DNA of 64,000 nt from contig NZ_CP060418.1 of NCBI RefSeq assembly GCF_014298075.1, positions 2,666,001 to 2,730,000 on the forward strand, in the 5' to 3' direction. The first letter of the stretch is position 1; every line of letters begins with the position of its first letter. Positions 39,889 to 49,215 of the stretch are shown piece by piece. Made by a program: the position numbers and the translations under genes. This stretch comes from Enterobacter sp. JUb54 (GTDB taxonomy: Bacteria; Pseudomonadota; Gammaproteobacteria; Enterobacterales; Enterobacteriaceae). Under the pieces are notes generated by a model. The model saw only the letters and a program-made list of their open reading frames with translations. It was not told the origin of the DNA and made no database searches.

Positions 39889-41332
39889 TGACCCGGCGTT
39901 TACCCACGCTGCACACCGCGCCGAAGGCCAGGATGACAATCACCGCCACACACCCCAGCGTCCACTCCCCGATTTGCGAGAAGAAATGCTGCCAGGCGGT
40001 AATCGCCGTCTCGCTGAGCTGGGATTCGGTGGTCTGTTGCGCCACGATCCCCGCCAGCCAGTTGGCCACCGCTCCGGTCGCCAGCATATAAATCCCGGTC
40101 AACACGCCGGTCACCCCCGGCATGTTCAGACGGGTGATCTGCGCCATCGCCACCGGGTCGATAAACAGCTCGGCAAAGCCCATCAGCGCCAACCCGGTGA
40201 CCATCAGCCCCATTGAGGCCTGCCCATCGGCGGCACCGTGGCGGGCGTTGAGGGCCAGCACCATAAATCCGCAGCCCATCAGCACCAGACCAAAAGCAAA
40301 CTTCAGCCAGACGCGAAACGCCGAGCGGGTGCTGCCTTCCGGGCGCATCAGCCATGCCAGCACCACCCCTGCGGCCATCACCGCCACCGCATTCACCGAC
40401 TGGAACAACGCCGTCGGCACTTCAATATTCAACAGATGACGATCGACAAAACGATCGATAAACAGGCTGATCGAACTACCGCCCTGCTGCGCCAGAACCC
40501 AGAACAGGGTGCCGGTCAGCATCAGCAGTACGATTTGCCACAGCGCCCGGCGGTGTTCCGGGGAGGAGATCATGATCCGCGCCACCATCTGGGCGGCAAA
40601 CACGCAGACGATAGCCAGCAGATAGCCAGACCAGTTGTTTTCCAGCAGCAACGTGAAGAAAACCGGCGCGACGCACAGCATCACCACCAGCCAGCCCCAG
40701 GTGGGCAGCACAAATTTCACCGCGCACAGCGCCTGTTTATCGACGCCGCGGGTGTGGCTGAAATGCCGATGGCCGCTCAGGAAAATCAGCAGCCCGATAA
40801 ACATGCCGATCCCCGCCAGCGCAAAGCCGATGTGCCAGCCGTACCATTGCGCTGTCAGGCCGCAGGCAATCGGCGCCGCGATGGAGCCGACGTTCCCCGC
40901 CGCGTACAGCAGTGAAAAACCACCGTCGCGTCGACGATCGTCGGTGGCGTACATCTCGCCAAGCAGGCAACTGATGTTGGATTTGAACAGACCATAGCCG
41001 CAGATAATGATCGCCAGCGCGAGGTACAGGCTCCAGGTGGCATCGGATTCGACGCCCAGCACCACATGGCCGAGCGTCATCAAAAGCGCACCGGCAATAA
41101 CTGCCGTGCGATTACCGAGCAGGCGGTCGGCAAGCCAGCCGCCGAGAATGGGGGTCACGTAAACCAGAGAAGCGTAAGCACTGAACAGACTGATGGCGTG
41201 GCTGTCATCAAAGCCAAGTTGATGGGTGAGATAGAGGATGAGTAAGGCACGCATGCCGTAAAAGCTGAAGTATTCCCAGATTTGGATCGCTACGATGTAA
41301 TAGATCGCGCGCGGTTGTGAGGGTGTTTTCAT
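39869..41332 (-). CDS. dtpC: dipeptide/tripeptide:proton symporter DtpC
   Basis: A 487-residue POT-family inner-membrane transporter with 12 or more membrane segments, nearly identical to E. coli DtpC (YjdL) through [37 protein letters not shown] and [12 protein letters not shown]. It imports di- and tripeptides, preferring those with lysine, and is linked to the cad system. The start at 41332 ([14 protein letters not shown]) has AGGAGA upstream; a longer frame to 41368 is not used. Oddity: the last ten residues ([10 protein letters not shown]) and the stop codon lie in the final repeat of the BIME array, so the C-terminus differs from the E. coli one. Confidence 0.95.
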   Translation of the reverse strand: MKTPSQPRAIYYIVAIQIWEYFSFYGMRALLILYLTHQLGFDDSHAISLFSAYASLVYVTPILGGWLADRLLGNRTAVIAGALLMTLGHVVLGVESDATWSLYLALAIIICGYGLFKSNISCLLGEMYATDDRRRDGGFSLLYAAGNVGSIAAPIACGLTAQWYGWHIGFALAGIGMFIGLLIFLSGHRHFSHTRGVDKQALCAVKFVLPTWGWLVVMLCVAPVFFTLLLENNWSGYLLAIVCVFAAQMVARIMISSPEHRRALWQIVLLMLTGTLFWVLAQQGGSSISLFIDRFVDRHLLNIEVPTALFQSVNAVAVMAAGVVLAWLMRPEGSTRSAFRVWLKFAFGLVLMGCGFMVLALNARHGAADGQASMGLMVTGLALMGFAELFIDPVAMAQITRLNMPGVTGVLTGIYMLATGAVANWLAGIVAQQTTESQLSETAITAWQHFFSQIGEWTLGCVAVIVILAFGAVCSVGKRRVTDGASL

Positions 41333-41350
41333 GAGGTCTCCTGCAGCGTG

Positions 41351-41380
41351 AAAAAAGGGAAGTGGCAAGCCACTTCCCTT
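41351..41380 (-). terminator. terminator of cadBA
   Basis: 12-bp inverted repeat AAGGGAAGTGGC with its complement, two bases apart, followed on the minus strand by a run of six T. It lies 11 bases past the cadA stop and 19 bases before the dtpC start, so dtpC translation depends on a separate promoter or on read-through. Confidence 0.85.
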
Positions 41381-41390
41381 GGAGCTTCAA

Positions 41391-43538
41391 TTACTTATTG
41401 TTTTCTTCTTGCAGCACTTTAACGGTGTAACGACCATCCGCCTGACGATAGGCACCGTGGATGTCGGTTTCGAAGCCCGGGTAGTGGGCGCCGATTTCGC
41501 ACAGCATCTGCAGGAATTCCAGGACCGGACGGCTCTCTTCGGTGATCATTTCACCTGGCATCACCAGCGGAACTCCCGGAGGATACGGCAGGATCATGTT
41601 GGCATTGACACGGCCAACCATCTCTTCGAGATACACTTCTTCAGTTTTACCGTGCAGCTCTTTCTGGAACGCAGCGTACGGTGTTACCACCATGGCCGGC
41701 AGCACTTCGAATGCGCGGAACATCAGGTCCGGCAGGTTGTGGTGCGCGATCAGTTTGTGAATGTTCTGCGCCAGTTCCTGAACACGCATGTTTTCATAGA
41801 ACTCAGGATCTTCACGATACAGTGACGGCAGCATGTTTTTCACACGCAGGTTCAGGTCGAACGCACGTTTGAAGTCGGTCAGAGCACGCAGCAGGCTCAG
41901 TGCTTTGGTTTTGTCGATACCGATGCTGAACAGGAACAGCAGGTTGTACGGACCGGTTTTCTCAACCACGATGCCGTGTTCGTCGAGGTATTTCGCCACG
42001 ATGCTGGCCGGAATACCGAACTCGCCCATGGTGCCGTCTTTCTTCATCCCCGGAGTCAGCAGAGTGACTTTGATCGGGTCGAGGTACATGTGTTCGTTAT
42101 CGATGTTTTTGAAACCGTGCCATGCGCTATCGGAGCGCAGCGGCCAGCATTCCGGGCCATCGATATGTTCCGGCTGCCAGACATCGAAGAACCAGCCTTC
42201 AGACTCGCCTTTCAGACGTTTGATCTCTTTACGGAACTTGATAGAACGTTCGATAGAGCCATCAATCAGACGTTTACCGGCGTTGCCTTTCATCATTGCG
42301 GCAGCGGTTTCTGTTGACGCCACGACACCGTAATGCGGAGAAGTGGTGGTGTGCATCATATAGGCTTCGTTGAAGGTCTCTTCGTTGACATCGCCTTTTA
42401 CGTGAATCATCGAAGCCTGAGAGAAGGCCGCCAGCAGTTTGTGCGTGGACTGGGTTTCGTAAATCACTTTCCCTTCAACACGGCCACCGCTCATCCCGCA
42501 TTTCCCGGCATAGATTGGCGAGAAGTTGGTGTAAGGCACCCAGGCGGAGTCAAAGTGGATGGATTTCACATCCAGCGTTTTCTTGATGAAGTCGGTGTTG
42601 TACAGCAGACCATCATAGGTGGAGTTGGTGATAACGGCGTGTACCGGCCAGGTAGCGTTCGGCGTCTCTTTCACGCGTTTAGCGATAGTCGCGTGCTGGA
42701 ATTCGCTCTGCGGAATACCACCGAGGATGCCGTAAGCGTTACGGGTCGGACGGAAGTAAATCGGCGTAATGTCGCTCATCATCATCAGATGGGTCAGCGA
42801 TTTGTGGCAGTTACGGTCAATCAGCACGGTGCTGCCGGCTGGTGCAGAGTACATACCGACGATTTTGTTCGCGGTTGAAGTACCGTTGGTCACCATGTAG
42901 CTGCGTTCTGCGTTGAAGACACGCGCAATGTACTCTTCCGCTTCTTTGTGCGGGCCGCTGTGATCCAGCAGTGAACCCAGTTCAGAAACTGAAATCGAGA
43001 TATCGGACTTCATGGTGTTAGAACCGAAGAAGTCATAGAAGATGCTGCCTACCGGGCTTTTCTGGAAGGCGGTACCGCCCATGTGGCCAGGAGTACAGAA
43101 GGTATATTTGCCTTCACGCACATATTTGAACAGCGCTTTGGTCAGCGGCGGCAGAATAGTGTCGATGTACTCATCGGTATTCTGTTTGATTTTATCAGCG
43201 ATATCATCGGCGGCGCCCAGTGCATATTCGAAGAAGCGCACCTGCATACGCAGATCGTTAAGGCTGACGTCCAGGGTAGAGTAAGTATTGGCGAAAGCAT
43301 ACAGCGGCATATATTCGTTCAGTTTGCTGATTTCTTCGCACAGTTCGAGATTGTACTTATCCCAGTCGAAGATCACGCCGCACAGGCGGGCGTTATTTTC
43401 GATCAGCTTCAGTAAATCTTCGCGGTCGTTCGGATAGACAATACGGAAGTCCAGGCGTTCAAGGGCGCGATGCAGTTCACGGATAGGCTCTTCTTTAAAG
43501 TAGACGCCCATGTGATTCATGATTGCGATAACGTTCAT
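41391..43538 (-). CDS. cadA: inducible lysine decarboxylase
   Basis: CadA converts lysine to cadaverine and CO2, consuming a cytosolic proton, as acid defence. The 715-residue PLP enzyme has the wing domain (1-130), the core with STHKLLAAFSQ carrying the PLP-binding lysine (about 367), GHMGGTAFQKSPVGS, and the C-terminal domain. Length equals E. coli CadA, which forms decamers and is inhibited by ppGpp. The start is preceded by GGAG. It follows cadB by 82 bases in the same operon and is switched on by CadC at low pH with lysine. Confidence 0.97.
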   Translation of the reverse strand: MNVIAIMNHMGVYFKEEPIRELHRALERLDFRIVYPNDREDLLKLIENNARLCGVIFDWDKYNLELCEEISKLNEYMPLYAFANTYSTLDVSLNDLRMQVRFFEYALGAADDIADKIKQNTDEYIDTILPPLTKALFKYVREGKYTFCTPGHMGGTAFQKSPVGSIFYDFFGSNTMKSDISISVSELGSLLDHSGPHKEAEEYIARVFNAERSYMVTNGTSTANKIVGMYSAPAGSTVLIDRNCHKSLTHLMMMSDITPIYFRPTRNAYGILGGIPQSEFQHATIAKRVKETPNATWPVHAVITNSTYDGLLYNTDFIKKTLDVKSIHFDSAWVPYTNFSPIYAGKCGMSGGRVEGKVIYETQSTHKLLAAFSQASMIHVKGDVNEETFNEAYMMHTTTSPHYGVVASTETAAAMMKGNAGKRLIDGSIERSIKFRKEIKRLKGESEGWFFDVWQPEHIDGPECWPLRSDSAWHGFKNIDNEHMYLDPIKVTLLTPGMKKDGTMGEFGIPASIVAKYLDEHGIVVEKTGPYNLLFLFSIGIDKTKALSLLRALTDFKRAFDLNLRVKNMLPSLYREDPEFYENMRVQELAQNIHKLIAHHNLPDLMFRAFEVLPAMVVTPYAAFQKELHGKTEEVYLEEMVGRVNANMILPYPPGVPLVMPGEMITEESRPVLEFLQMLCEIGAHYPGFETDIHGAYRQADGRYTVKVLQEENNK

Positions 43539-43620
43539 AGTCGAATCTCCAGATATGGAGAGCCCCTCCCGTCACGAGATGACAGGTGCAGGAAGGAGCT
43601 CCAGGAAAAGGGGTTACTGA

Positions 43621-44958
43621 TTAATGTGCGCTGGCGGCAGAGCTGTCAGTGTTGTCATTTTCGTGCTGACGCTGGTGCATTTTGCGACCGTAGAACATCA
43701 GGATGATCAGGCTGACGATAAAGGTACCGGCCAGTTCGAAGGAGCTTGCACCCATCAGGGCGATGAAGCAGAACGCACAGCCCAGTACGGAACAGATCAG
43801 GCTGACAAGGTTGCGAATGTTGATGCCTTCGAAGCGAATCAGGTCAACGCAGGAGTAGAAGTAAGGCAGCATGGTCAGCAGTACGGCGATACCGGTCAGC
43901 TCACCGAACAGGTCAGAGGCTTTACCACCGCTGGAGTTCATCAGGGTGATCAGCACCATCAGCGCGGTCATTTTCACCGCGGCCAGCAGCAGGCCTTTTT
44001 TCGGGATACCGTTGTTATCAACTTCGCCATACACTTTCGGGAAGTTACCGTCGTTAGCGGCACGTACACCGGCCTGGCCCACCAGCATCATCCAGGAACC
44101 AAGAGAGGTCAGACAAGCAAAGGCGGTGAAGGCGGAAACCACTGGCGCAGCCCAGCCACCGAGAATAGTCGAAGCACTGATCGCGAACGGTGCACCGGAA
44201 GCTGCCATCTGAGCTGCAGGGTACATACCGGCGATAACCTGAGTTGCTGCGATATAAACCACACCCGCCATCGCGGTGCCGAGCATGGTTGCCAGCGGAA
44301 CGGTACGTTTCGGGTTTTTCACCATACCGGTACTAACGGCCGCGGATTCAACACCCACGAAGGCCCACAGGCAGAGCAGAATACTTTTGATAACCGCGTG
44401 GCTGTCCGGGGTGCTGGATGTGTTCCAGTTCGCCTGATAGGTAGCGGCATCAAACCAGTGCCAGCCGATAACCGCAGTCATCACTACCGGAATTAATACC
44501 AGCACCAGACCGATAGTGGTCAGACGGCTGACCCAGGTACCGCCGAGCATATTCACGAAGGTAAATATCCAGACGATCGCAATACACGCGATACCGGCTG
44601 GAATCGGGTTATTCAGAATCGGGAAGAAGGTCGAAAGATAAGAGACGGCGGTAATACCGATTGCCAGGTTACCAATCCAGTTTGCATGATAATAAAGGAC
44701 ACCGGTCTGGAAACCGAACGCGGGAGATATTTCCCCGGCATAGGCAATTGGGCCACCCTGCTGTGGGTTTTTGGTTGCCAGTCGAGCATATACATAAGCC
44801 AGCGACATTGCCCCAATAATAGAAATAACCCAACCCCAGATAGCAATACCACCGATGCTGGCAAGGTTCGCAGGTAATAGTGCAATACCGCTCCCCATCA
44901 TATTACCAGCGACCACGCCGGTACAGGCAAATAGCCCTATCTTCTTGGCAGAACTCAT
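43621..44958 (-). CDS. cadB: lysine:cadaverine antiporter
   Basis: A 445-residue APC-superfamily inner-membrane antiporter with 12 membrane segments. It opens KKIGLFACTGVVAGNMMGSG, the typical APC unwound first helix, and later has GVESAAVSTGMVKNPKRTVP. It imports lysine while exporting the cadaverine made by CadA, completing the proton-consuming cycle. First gene of cadBA; the promoter lies in the 513-base gap to cadC. Highly similar to E. coli CadB, including length. Confidence 0.96.
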   Translation of the reverse strand: MSSAKKIGLFACTGVVAGNMMGSGIALLPANLASIGGIAIWGWVISIIGAMSLAYVYARLATKNPQQGGPIAYAGEISPAFGFQTGVLYYHANWIGNLAIGITAVSYLSTFFPILNNPIPAGIACIAIVWIFTFVNMLGGTWVSRLTTIGLVLVLIPVVMTAVIGWHWFDAATYQANWNTSSTPDSHAVIKSILLCLWAFVGVESAAVSTGMVKNPKRTVPLATMLGTAMAGVVYIAATQVIAGMYPAAQMAASGAPFAISASTILGGWAAPVVSAFTAFACLTSLGSWMMLVGQAGVRAANDGNFPKVYGEVDNNGIPKKGLLLAAVKMTALMVLITLMNSSGGKASDLFGELTGIAVLLTMLPYFYSCVDLIRFEGINIRNLVSLICSVLGCAFCFIALMGASSFELAGTFIVSLIILMFYGRKMHQRQHENDNTDSSAASAH

Positions 44959-45326
44959 GTTTGCTTTTCTCCTAAGTTTATTTTGGAGGTACAGATCATG
45001 ATATAGAACCTTTAATTGACCCGACCAACTGCCAACCAGATTAAGGATTCATAGGTAAAAAGTCCTAAAGATAAAGTGAAATAACTACAAACATCAGACA
45101 AATGATATTTTGACATTTTTATGGCAACATATCAGGATGACACGTTGATATCATAAAAAGATAAACATTGATTAAAAACAGTTAGTTAGGGATGGGGTTT
45201 GATGTTGGAATTGTGTTATTGGAGGGGATTTTATTGCTCAATAGATATAACAACTCAAGCTCTCAGAAGAAACATAAATTTAACCTCATCATGTTCATAA
45301 TATTGCGCATGATGAGGGTTTACTTA
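44959..45326. promoter_or_regulatory. cadBA promoter region
   Basis: AT-rich DNA directly upstream of cadB. In E. coli this region carries two CadC-binding sites and is silenced by H-NS; the AT content (for example 45050-45180) suits that. The exact sites could not be assigned by eye. An open frame at 45192-45581 on the plus strand is not considered a gene. Confidence 0.55.
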
Positions 45327-45471
45327 GAACTTATCCCATTAGACTATTTTATTTGCCATTTTGGCCCTGGGCAGTGCTCACCATCCTCACGTACTTCGTG
45401 TACGCTCCGGTGGTTTCGCTCTGTCCGTGTCCAAACTGGCTGCAACAATATTCGCCTTATGGGATATGCTC
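45327..45471. repeat. large imperfect palindrome (MITE-like) abutting cadC
   Basis: Ends are TATCCCAT (45332-45339) and its complement ATGGGATA (45459-45466). Inside, TTGCCATTTTGGCCC mirrors a similar block on the other strand, and the centre is CACGTACTTCGTGTACG. The whole about 145-base block could fold into one long hairpin. It lies immediately past the cadC stop codon and resembles short dispersed palindromic repeats of enterobacteria; family membership is inference. Confidence 0.6.
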
Positions 45472-47034
45472 CTATTCTGCAGAGAGGAAGTTATCGAGAT
45501 ACGGCACGACGCGGGTCACTGAGGTCTGGAATACCGCATTTTCAATCCAGTACAGTGTGTTTTCACCAGGACGTAAATTAAACGCGGTCAGATAGGCATC
45601 GGCTGCTTCCCGGTTCTCTCCTTTCATTTCGTAGACTTTGCCTAACAGCACGTAATTCACCCACGACATTTCCAGATCGATCCCGGTATTAATAGCTTCA
45701 TACGCCTCGTCGACTTTACCCTGACCTAAGAGATCCACTGTTTTAATTTGATAAAATACCGCCATGTTTTTTATCCCCGGCATCTCGCCGACCCGTGAGA
45801 TTTCAGCATACAGCGCGTTGAGCTGTTCTTTATTCAACGGTTGCTGCGAATGGCGTAAAACATCAACCAGCGTTTTTTCGGCATAGGCATAACAAAACTC
45901 CGGTGAGTCTTTGGTCACATCGTCAAGCAGTGCGCTGGCCTTACCTAATGAATCAACATCGCCGTTCATTAATAGTTGATGTGACTCGTAGAACTGAGTC
46001 AGCGCCGTACTGTGCGAGGGCTGATATTGTTTCAGCATCGCCTGCATGCGATCGGACCAGGGCTGCTTAAGCGCTTCCGACAGGCTGCTCAACAGATCGT
46101 TTTGAATCGCCAGCTGGTTATCGCTGGTGATGAAATAACGCTTGTCCATCATCATCGAGCCGTCGGCGTTATCGACCATCTGCACGGACATAAAACACTG
46201 CTGCGCGCGATAGTGGCGCTGGTTCACGAACTCAATGGTCAACGATTTGCCCGAACTGCTGGGCTCGTTGATGTTGTAGTCGGTTTTGTCATGCACCATA
46301 AACGTCGAGAAGGTGTTGAGCGAGGTCGCCACCAGGCTGCCTAAGCCCACCGCATAGGCGTGCTGCGACGCCCAGTTAGTACAGGAGCCGCCTTTCAGCA
46401 GGTGAATATCGATATCACGCGGGTTCAGCAGCAGGCGGGCTTTGGTCACCGGCGGTCGCGACTCCATCGTCGACAGCGCGACCAACGCCACGCAGGTCCC
46501 GAGAGCCAGCAGGAACAGGATCCAGACGCCAAAGGTGGTGATGCGTCGGCGTTTTTCTGATTTAACCGGCGTCGGCTGACTGTGCAGCCCCTCGTCAGAG
46601 AGTACGGGCGCAGCAGGTTCACTCGCCACAGCCGTGGCGGCAGCGGCGGTGGCGGTCGGCGGAGCAGGCATCGCCGGAGAGATAACCGGCGCGGGGGCTT
46701 CCCCTTCTTCCGTACACCAGATCACCGGTACCGTGAGCTTATAGCCGCGCTTGGGTACCGTCGCAATATATTCGGGGCTACTATCATCCCCATCTTTCAG
46801 CGACTTACGGAGCTCAGAAATGCTTTGTGTTACGACGTGGCTGGTCACCACGTTACGGGTCCAGACATTATCAATGAGCTCGTCCCGGCTGAGAACTTCA
46901 TCAGGATGGCGAGCAAAAAAGACCAAAAGATCGATTAAACGCGGTTCAAGAGTAAGCTGACGCCCCTTCCGGCTAATTTGGTTATCGGAGGGGGTAACCA
47001 GCCATTCTCCCACGCGAACAACAGGTTGTTGCAT
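45472..47034 (-). CDS. cadC: membrane-integrated transcriptional activator CadC
   Basis: CadC senses low pH and cadaverine in the periplasm and activates cadBA. The 520-residue protein has an OmpR-type winged helix (1-104; EPRLIDLLVFFARHPDEVLS, VPKRGYKL), a Pro/Ala-rich linker (108-160), one membrane helix (167-188) and a periplasmic sensor with the two cysteines of the redox/pH disulfide (Cys218 and Cys280). The linker is longer and more alanine-rich than in E. coli CadC (512 residues). The start at 47034 gives the known MQQPVVRVGEWLVTPS N-terminus; the longer frame to 47109 is rejected. Lysine permease LysP, its partner, is not in the window. Confidence 0.95.
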   Translation of the reverse strand: MQQPVVRVGEWLVTPSDNQISRKGRQLTLEPRLIDLLVFFARHPDEVLSRDELIDNVWTRNVVTSHVVTQSISELRKSLKDGDDSSPEYIATVPKRGYKLTVPVIWCTEEGEAPAPVISPAMPAPPTATAAAATAVASEPAAPVLSDEGLHSQPTPVKSEKRRRITTFGVWILFLLALGTCVALVALSTMESRPPVTKARLLLNPRDIDIHLLKGGSCTNWASQHAYAVGLGSLVATSLNTFSTFMVHDKTDYNINEPSSSGKSLTIEFVNQRHYRAQQCFMSVQMVDNADGSMMMDKRYFITSDNQLAIQNDLLSSLSEALKQPWSDRMQAMLKQYQPSHSTALTQFYESHQLLMNGDVDSLGKASALLDDVTKDSPEFCYAYAEKTLVDVLRHSQQPLNKEQLNALYAEISRVGEMPGIKNMAVFYQIKTVDLLGQGKVDEAYEAINTGIDLEMSWVNYVLLGKVYEMKGENREAADAYLTAFNLRPGENTLYWIENAVFQTSVTRVVPYLDNFLSAE

Positions 47035-47276
47035 AAAAAAGCGCCCAAAACGAAGAGGGAAAGGCGCGATGATAGCACATTTCCCATACCTAATAATGAT
47101 AGGGGTCATTACCTTGAACGCGTTATATCAATCTACAATTATTTAACTTATCCAGTTTTTATACCCAGACATCGCAATCAACAACCGATTAACTCCTGTT
47201 TATTTTATCAAGAAACCGTTCAGAATTACCGATCGATACCGCCGCGGAAGTGCCGTTATAGCACCAGAAGGTGCGG

Positions 47277-47903
47277 TTATCGATACTGTGCCACCGCGCG
47301 TTCCAGCGCGCCAATGTCCGGGCTGGATAACAGCGGTTGAAGCTGCAGTAACGTCTCTTCGGGTAATTCATAGAGTCGGAGCTTCAACAGTCGCGCGATA
47401 TCCGCTTCAGGAAAACGCCGCTTAATCTCGCAGGCCGGGTTGCCCCCCACCACCGTATAAGGCGGGACATCTTTAGTCACCACCGCCCCCGCGGCCACCA
47501 CCGCCCCTTCGCCAATCGTGATGCCCGGCATAATCATCGCCCGCATGCCAATCCAGCAGCCATCTTTCAGCACGGTATCGCCGCGAGGCTGATAGGCCTC
47601 TTTGACGGAAGCCGTAAACGGATAGAAGCTGATCCAGTCGAGCCGGTGGGTACTGTTGCCGCCCATCAGGATGACCACTTCCGCGGCGATGCAGACAAAA
47701 TTGCCGATAATGAGCTTATCGACGTGGCCTAGCGGCCCCCACTCCTCGCTGGCACTATCGTCATGCAGATGACGCACGACGCAACGTTCAAAGCCCCGAT
47801 CCCAAAAATCGCTGTAGTAGCTATGGGTCCCATGAATAATTATATTCGGGTTCTTGACCGTCTTGTGCAGGCGTTCGGTTATCGCCCAGTGTTTGTCTGC
47901 CAT
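47277..47903 (-). CDS. CatB/Vat-type xenobiotic O-acetyltransferase
   Basis: A 208-residue left-handed beta-helix acetyltransferase with hexapeptide repeats ([18 protein letters not shown] near 65-82; [20 protein letters not shown] and [20 protein letters not shown]). The catalytic histidine is His86 in [14 protein letters not shown]. The class includes CatB chloramphenicol and Vat streptogramin acetyltransferases, but many chromosomal members act on sugars or unknown alcohols. It lies 85 bases downstream of the lpxL-type gene on the same strand. Substrate unknown; antibiotic resistance should not be assumed. Confidence 0.82.
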   Translation of the reverse strand: MADKHWAITERLHKTVKNPNIIIHGTHSYYSDFWDRGFERCVVRHLHDDSASEEWGPLGHVDKLIIGNFVCIAAEVVILMGGNSTHRLDWISFYPFTASVKEAYQPRGDTVLKDGCWIGMRAMIMPGITIGEGAVVAAGAVVTKDVPPYTVVGGNPACEIKRRFPEADIARLLKLRLYELPEETLLQLQPLLSSPDIGALERAVAQYR

Positions 47904-47988
47904 CGTGGCATTCCTTCTTGCTTTTTATATGATGACTGCATGCAGGTGAATCATCATAAGCTAAAAGATTCGACGCCGGAACAACCAC

Positions 47989-48909
47989 TTAATAGCGTGA
48001 AGGGACACCATCAGGGCAGGTTTTAAAACGCCGATGAAGCCACATATATTGCTCTGGCGCCATCAGGATGCACTGCTCAATAATTTTATTCATCCAGCTG
48101 GCCGTGCTTTCTGCGCTCTCAAGCGGCGGGGTAGATTCTGGCGTCAACGAGATCAATTCATAACCACCACCATTAGGTTTGCGGCGCGGAACAAAAGGGA
48201 CGATCGCCGCTTTAGACATTTTAGCCAGAATCCAGGTGCCGGTCGTGGTGGCCGCCTGCTCGACGCCAAAAAATGGCGCGAACACGCTGCTTTCCGGGCC
48301 ATAGTCATGGTCCGGCGCGTACCACAGGATCTCCCCCTCTTTCAGAACCCGCACCATCCCTTTCAGGTTTTTGCGATCCAGCATGGTCTTATTTGAGCGT
48401 AACCGCCCGCGGGTCTGTAACCAGTCAAGCACCGGGTTATCGTTGGGACGGTATACGCCAACGCCCGGCGTATGCATGCCGAACATCCGCGCCCCCAGCT
48501 CGAGGGTCAAGAAATGCACGCCGATCAGCAACACCCCCTGCTTTTGTTGCTGCAGGTTAATCACTTCTTCGACGCCGCTGGTCTCGGTCCAGCGGGCAAT
48601 GCGGCTGGCAGGCCAGAACCACGCCATGCCCGTTTCCATCAGCCCCATCCCCAGGGATTCAAAATTTTGCCGCACCATCTCATGGCGCTGAGCGGCGCTC
48701 ATCTCAGGAAAGCACAGCTCGAAATTGCGCTCGGCAATATTGACGCGACGCTTCATAAAGCGCATCGCCAGGCGCCCCATCGCCGTGCCCAGGCGGTAGA
48801 TGAGCGGATAAGGCAGCTGCACCGCCAGCCATAGCAGACCCGCCCCCAGCCATATCAGCCAGTATTTCGGGCGAAAAAAAGAGAGTGAAAATTGCGGTAA
48901 AGGCGACAT
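47989..48909 (-). CDS. lpxL: lipid A late acyltransferase (LpxL family)
   Basis: A 306-residue inner-membrane acyltransferase that adds a secondary acyl chain to Kdo2-lipid IVA. An N-terminal membrane helix (about 15-35), the catalytic H-x4-E motif at His132-Glu137 (HFLTLE), [28 protein letters not shown] and the end [12 protein letters not shown] match E. coli LpxL in length and order, rather than LpxP. Klebsiella carries more than one LpxL homologue, so this could be LpxL1 or LpxL2; which one, and its chain preference, cannot be read here. Confidence 0.88.
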   Translation of the reverse strand: MSPLPQFSLSFFRPKYWLIWLGAGLLWLAVQLPYPLIYRLGTAMGRLAMRFMKRRVNIAERNFELCFPEMSAAQRHEMVRQNFESLGMGLMETGMAWFWPASRIARWTETSGVEEVINLQQQKQGVLLIGVHFLTLELGARMFGMHTPGVGVYRPNDNPVLDWLQTRGRLRSNKTMLDRKNLKGMVRVLKEGEILWYAPDHDYGPESSVFAPFFGVEQAATTTGTWILAKMSKAAIVPFVPRRKPNGGGYELISLTPESTPPLESAESTASWMNKIIEQCILMAPEQYMWLHRRFKTCPDGVPSRY

Positions 48910-49215
48910 GGCATTCCTGCTTATTCAATATAAGGAAGACGACAACATGGCATGGCGCACGCGGGGTATCCCACAGCGGAGGCGGTTTTATTTAATCGAT
49001 GGCAATATTGTCGTCGCGAATAATAATAAAATTATATCGCTGAACCGGGCGCAGGATACTCTGTTGTGTGTAACAAATTTATTATTAATTAAATTATTCA
49101 GTCATTCGTGAAATAGCATATCGCCAGCCACATAAAAATATCTTAATTATTTTCTGTGGCTGTCATTCAACAACGTGAACATCCGCTCGCCCCCTCACGG
49201 AGGCGAACGGCGAAT
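48910..49215. other. gene-free intergenic stretch
   Basis: 306 bases upstream of lpxL and downstream of the permease gene, AT-rich from 49010 to 49160. A 67-codon open frame (48908-49111) has no family resemblance and was not called. No hairpin terminator or repeat was recognised. Confidence 0.45.

Noticed and set aside
38787-40216. Series of open frames on both strands repeating MVARTRRYAPPPGQRPVCPL-type peptides
   Set aside because: They arise from the 106-bp palindromic DNA repeat, which is open in several frames; they have no ribosome-binding sites and no protein family.
45192-45581. 129-codon plus-strand frame near cadC
   Set aside because: It runs through the large palindrome and antisense into cadC; no start context or family resemblance.
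48908-49111. 67-codon plus-strand frame upstream of lpxL
   Set aside because: No family resemblance and it overlaps the lpxL start; probably chance.
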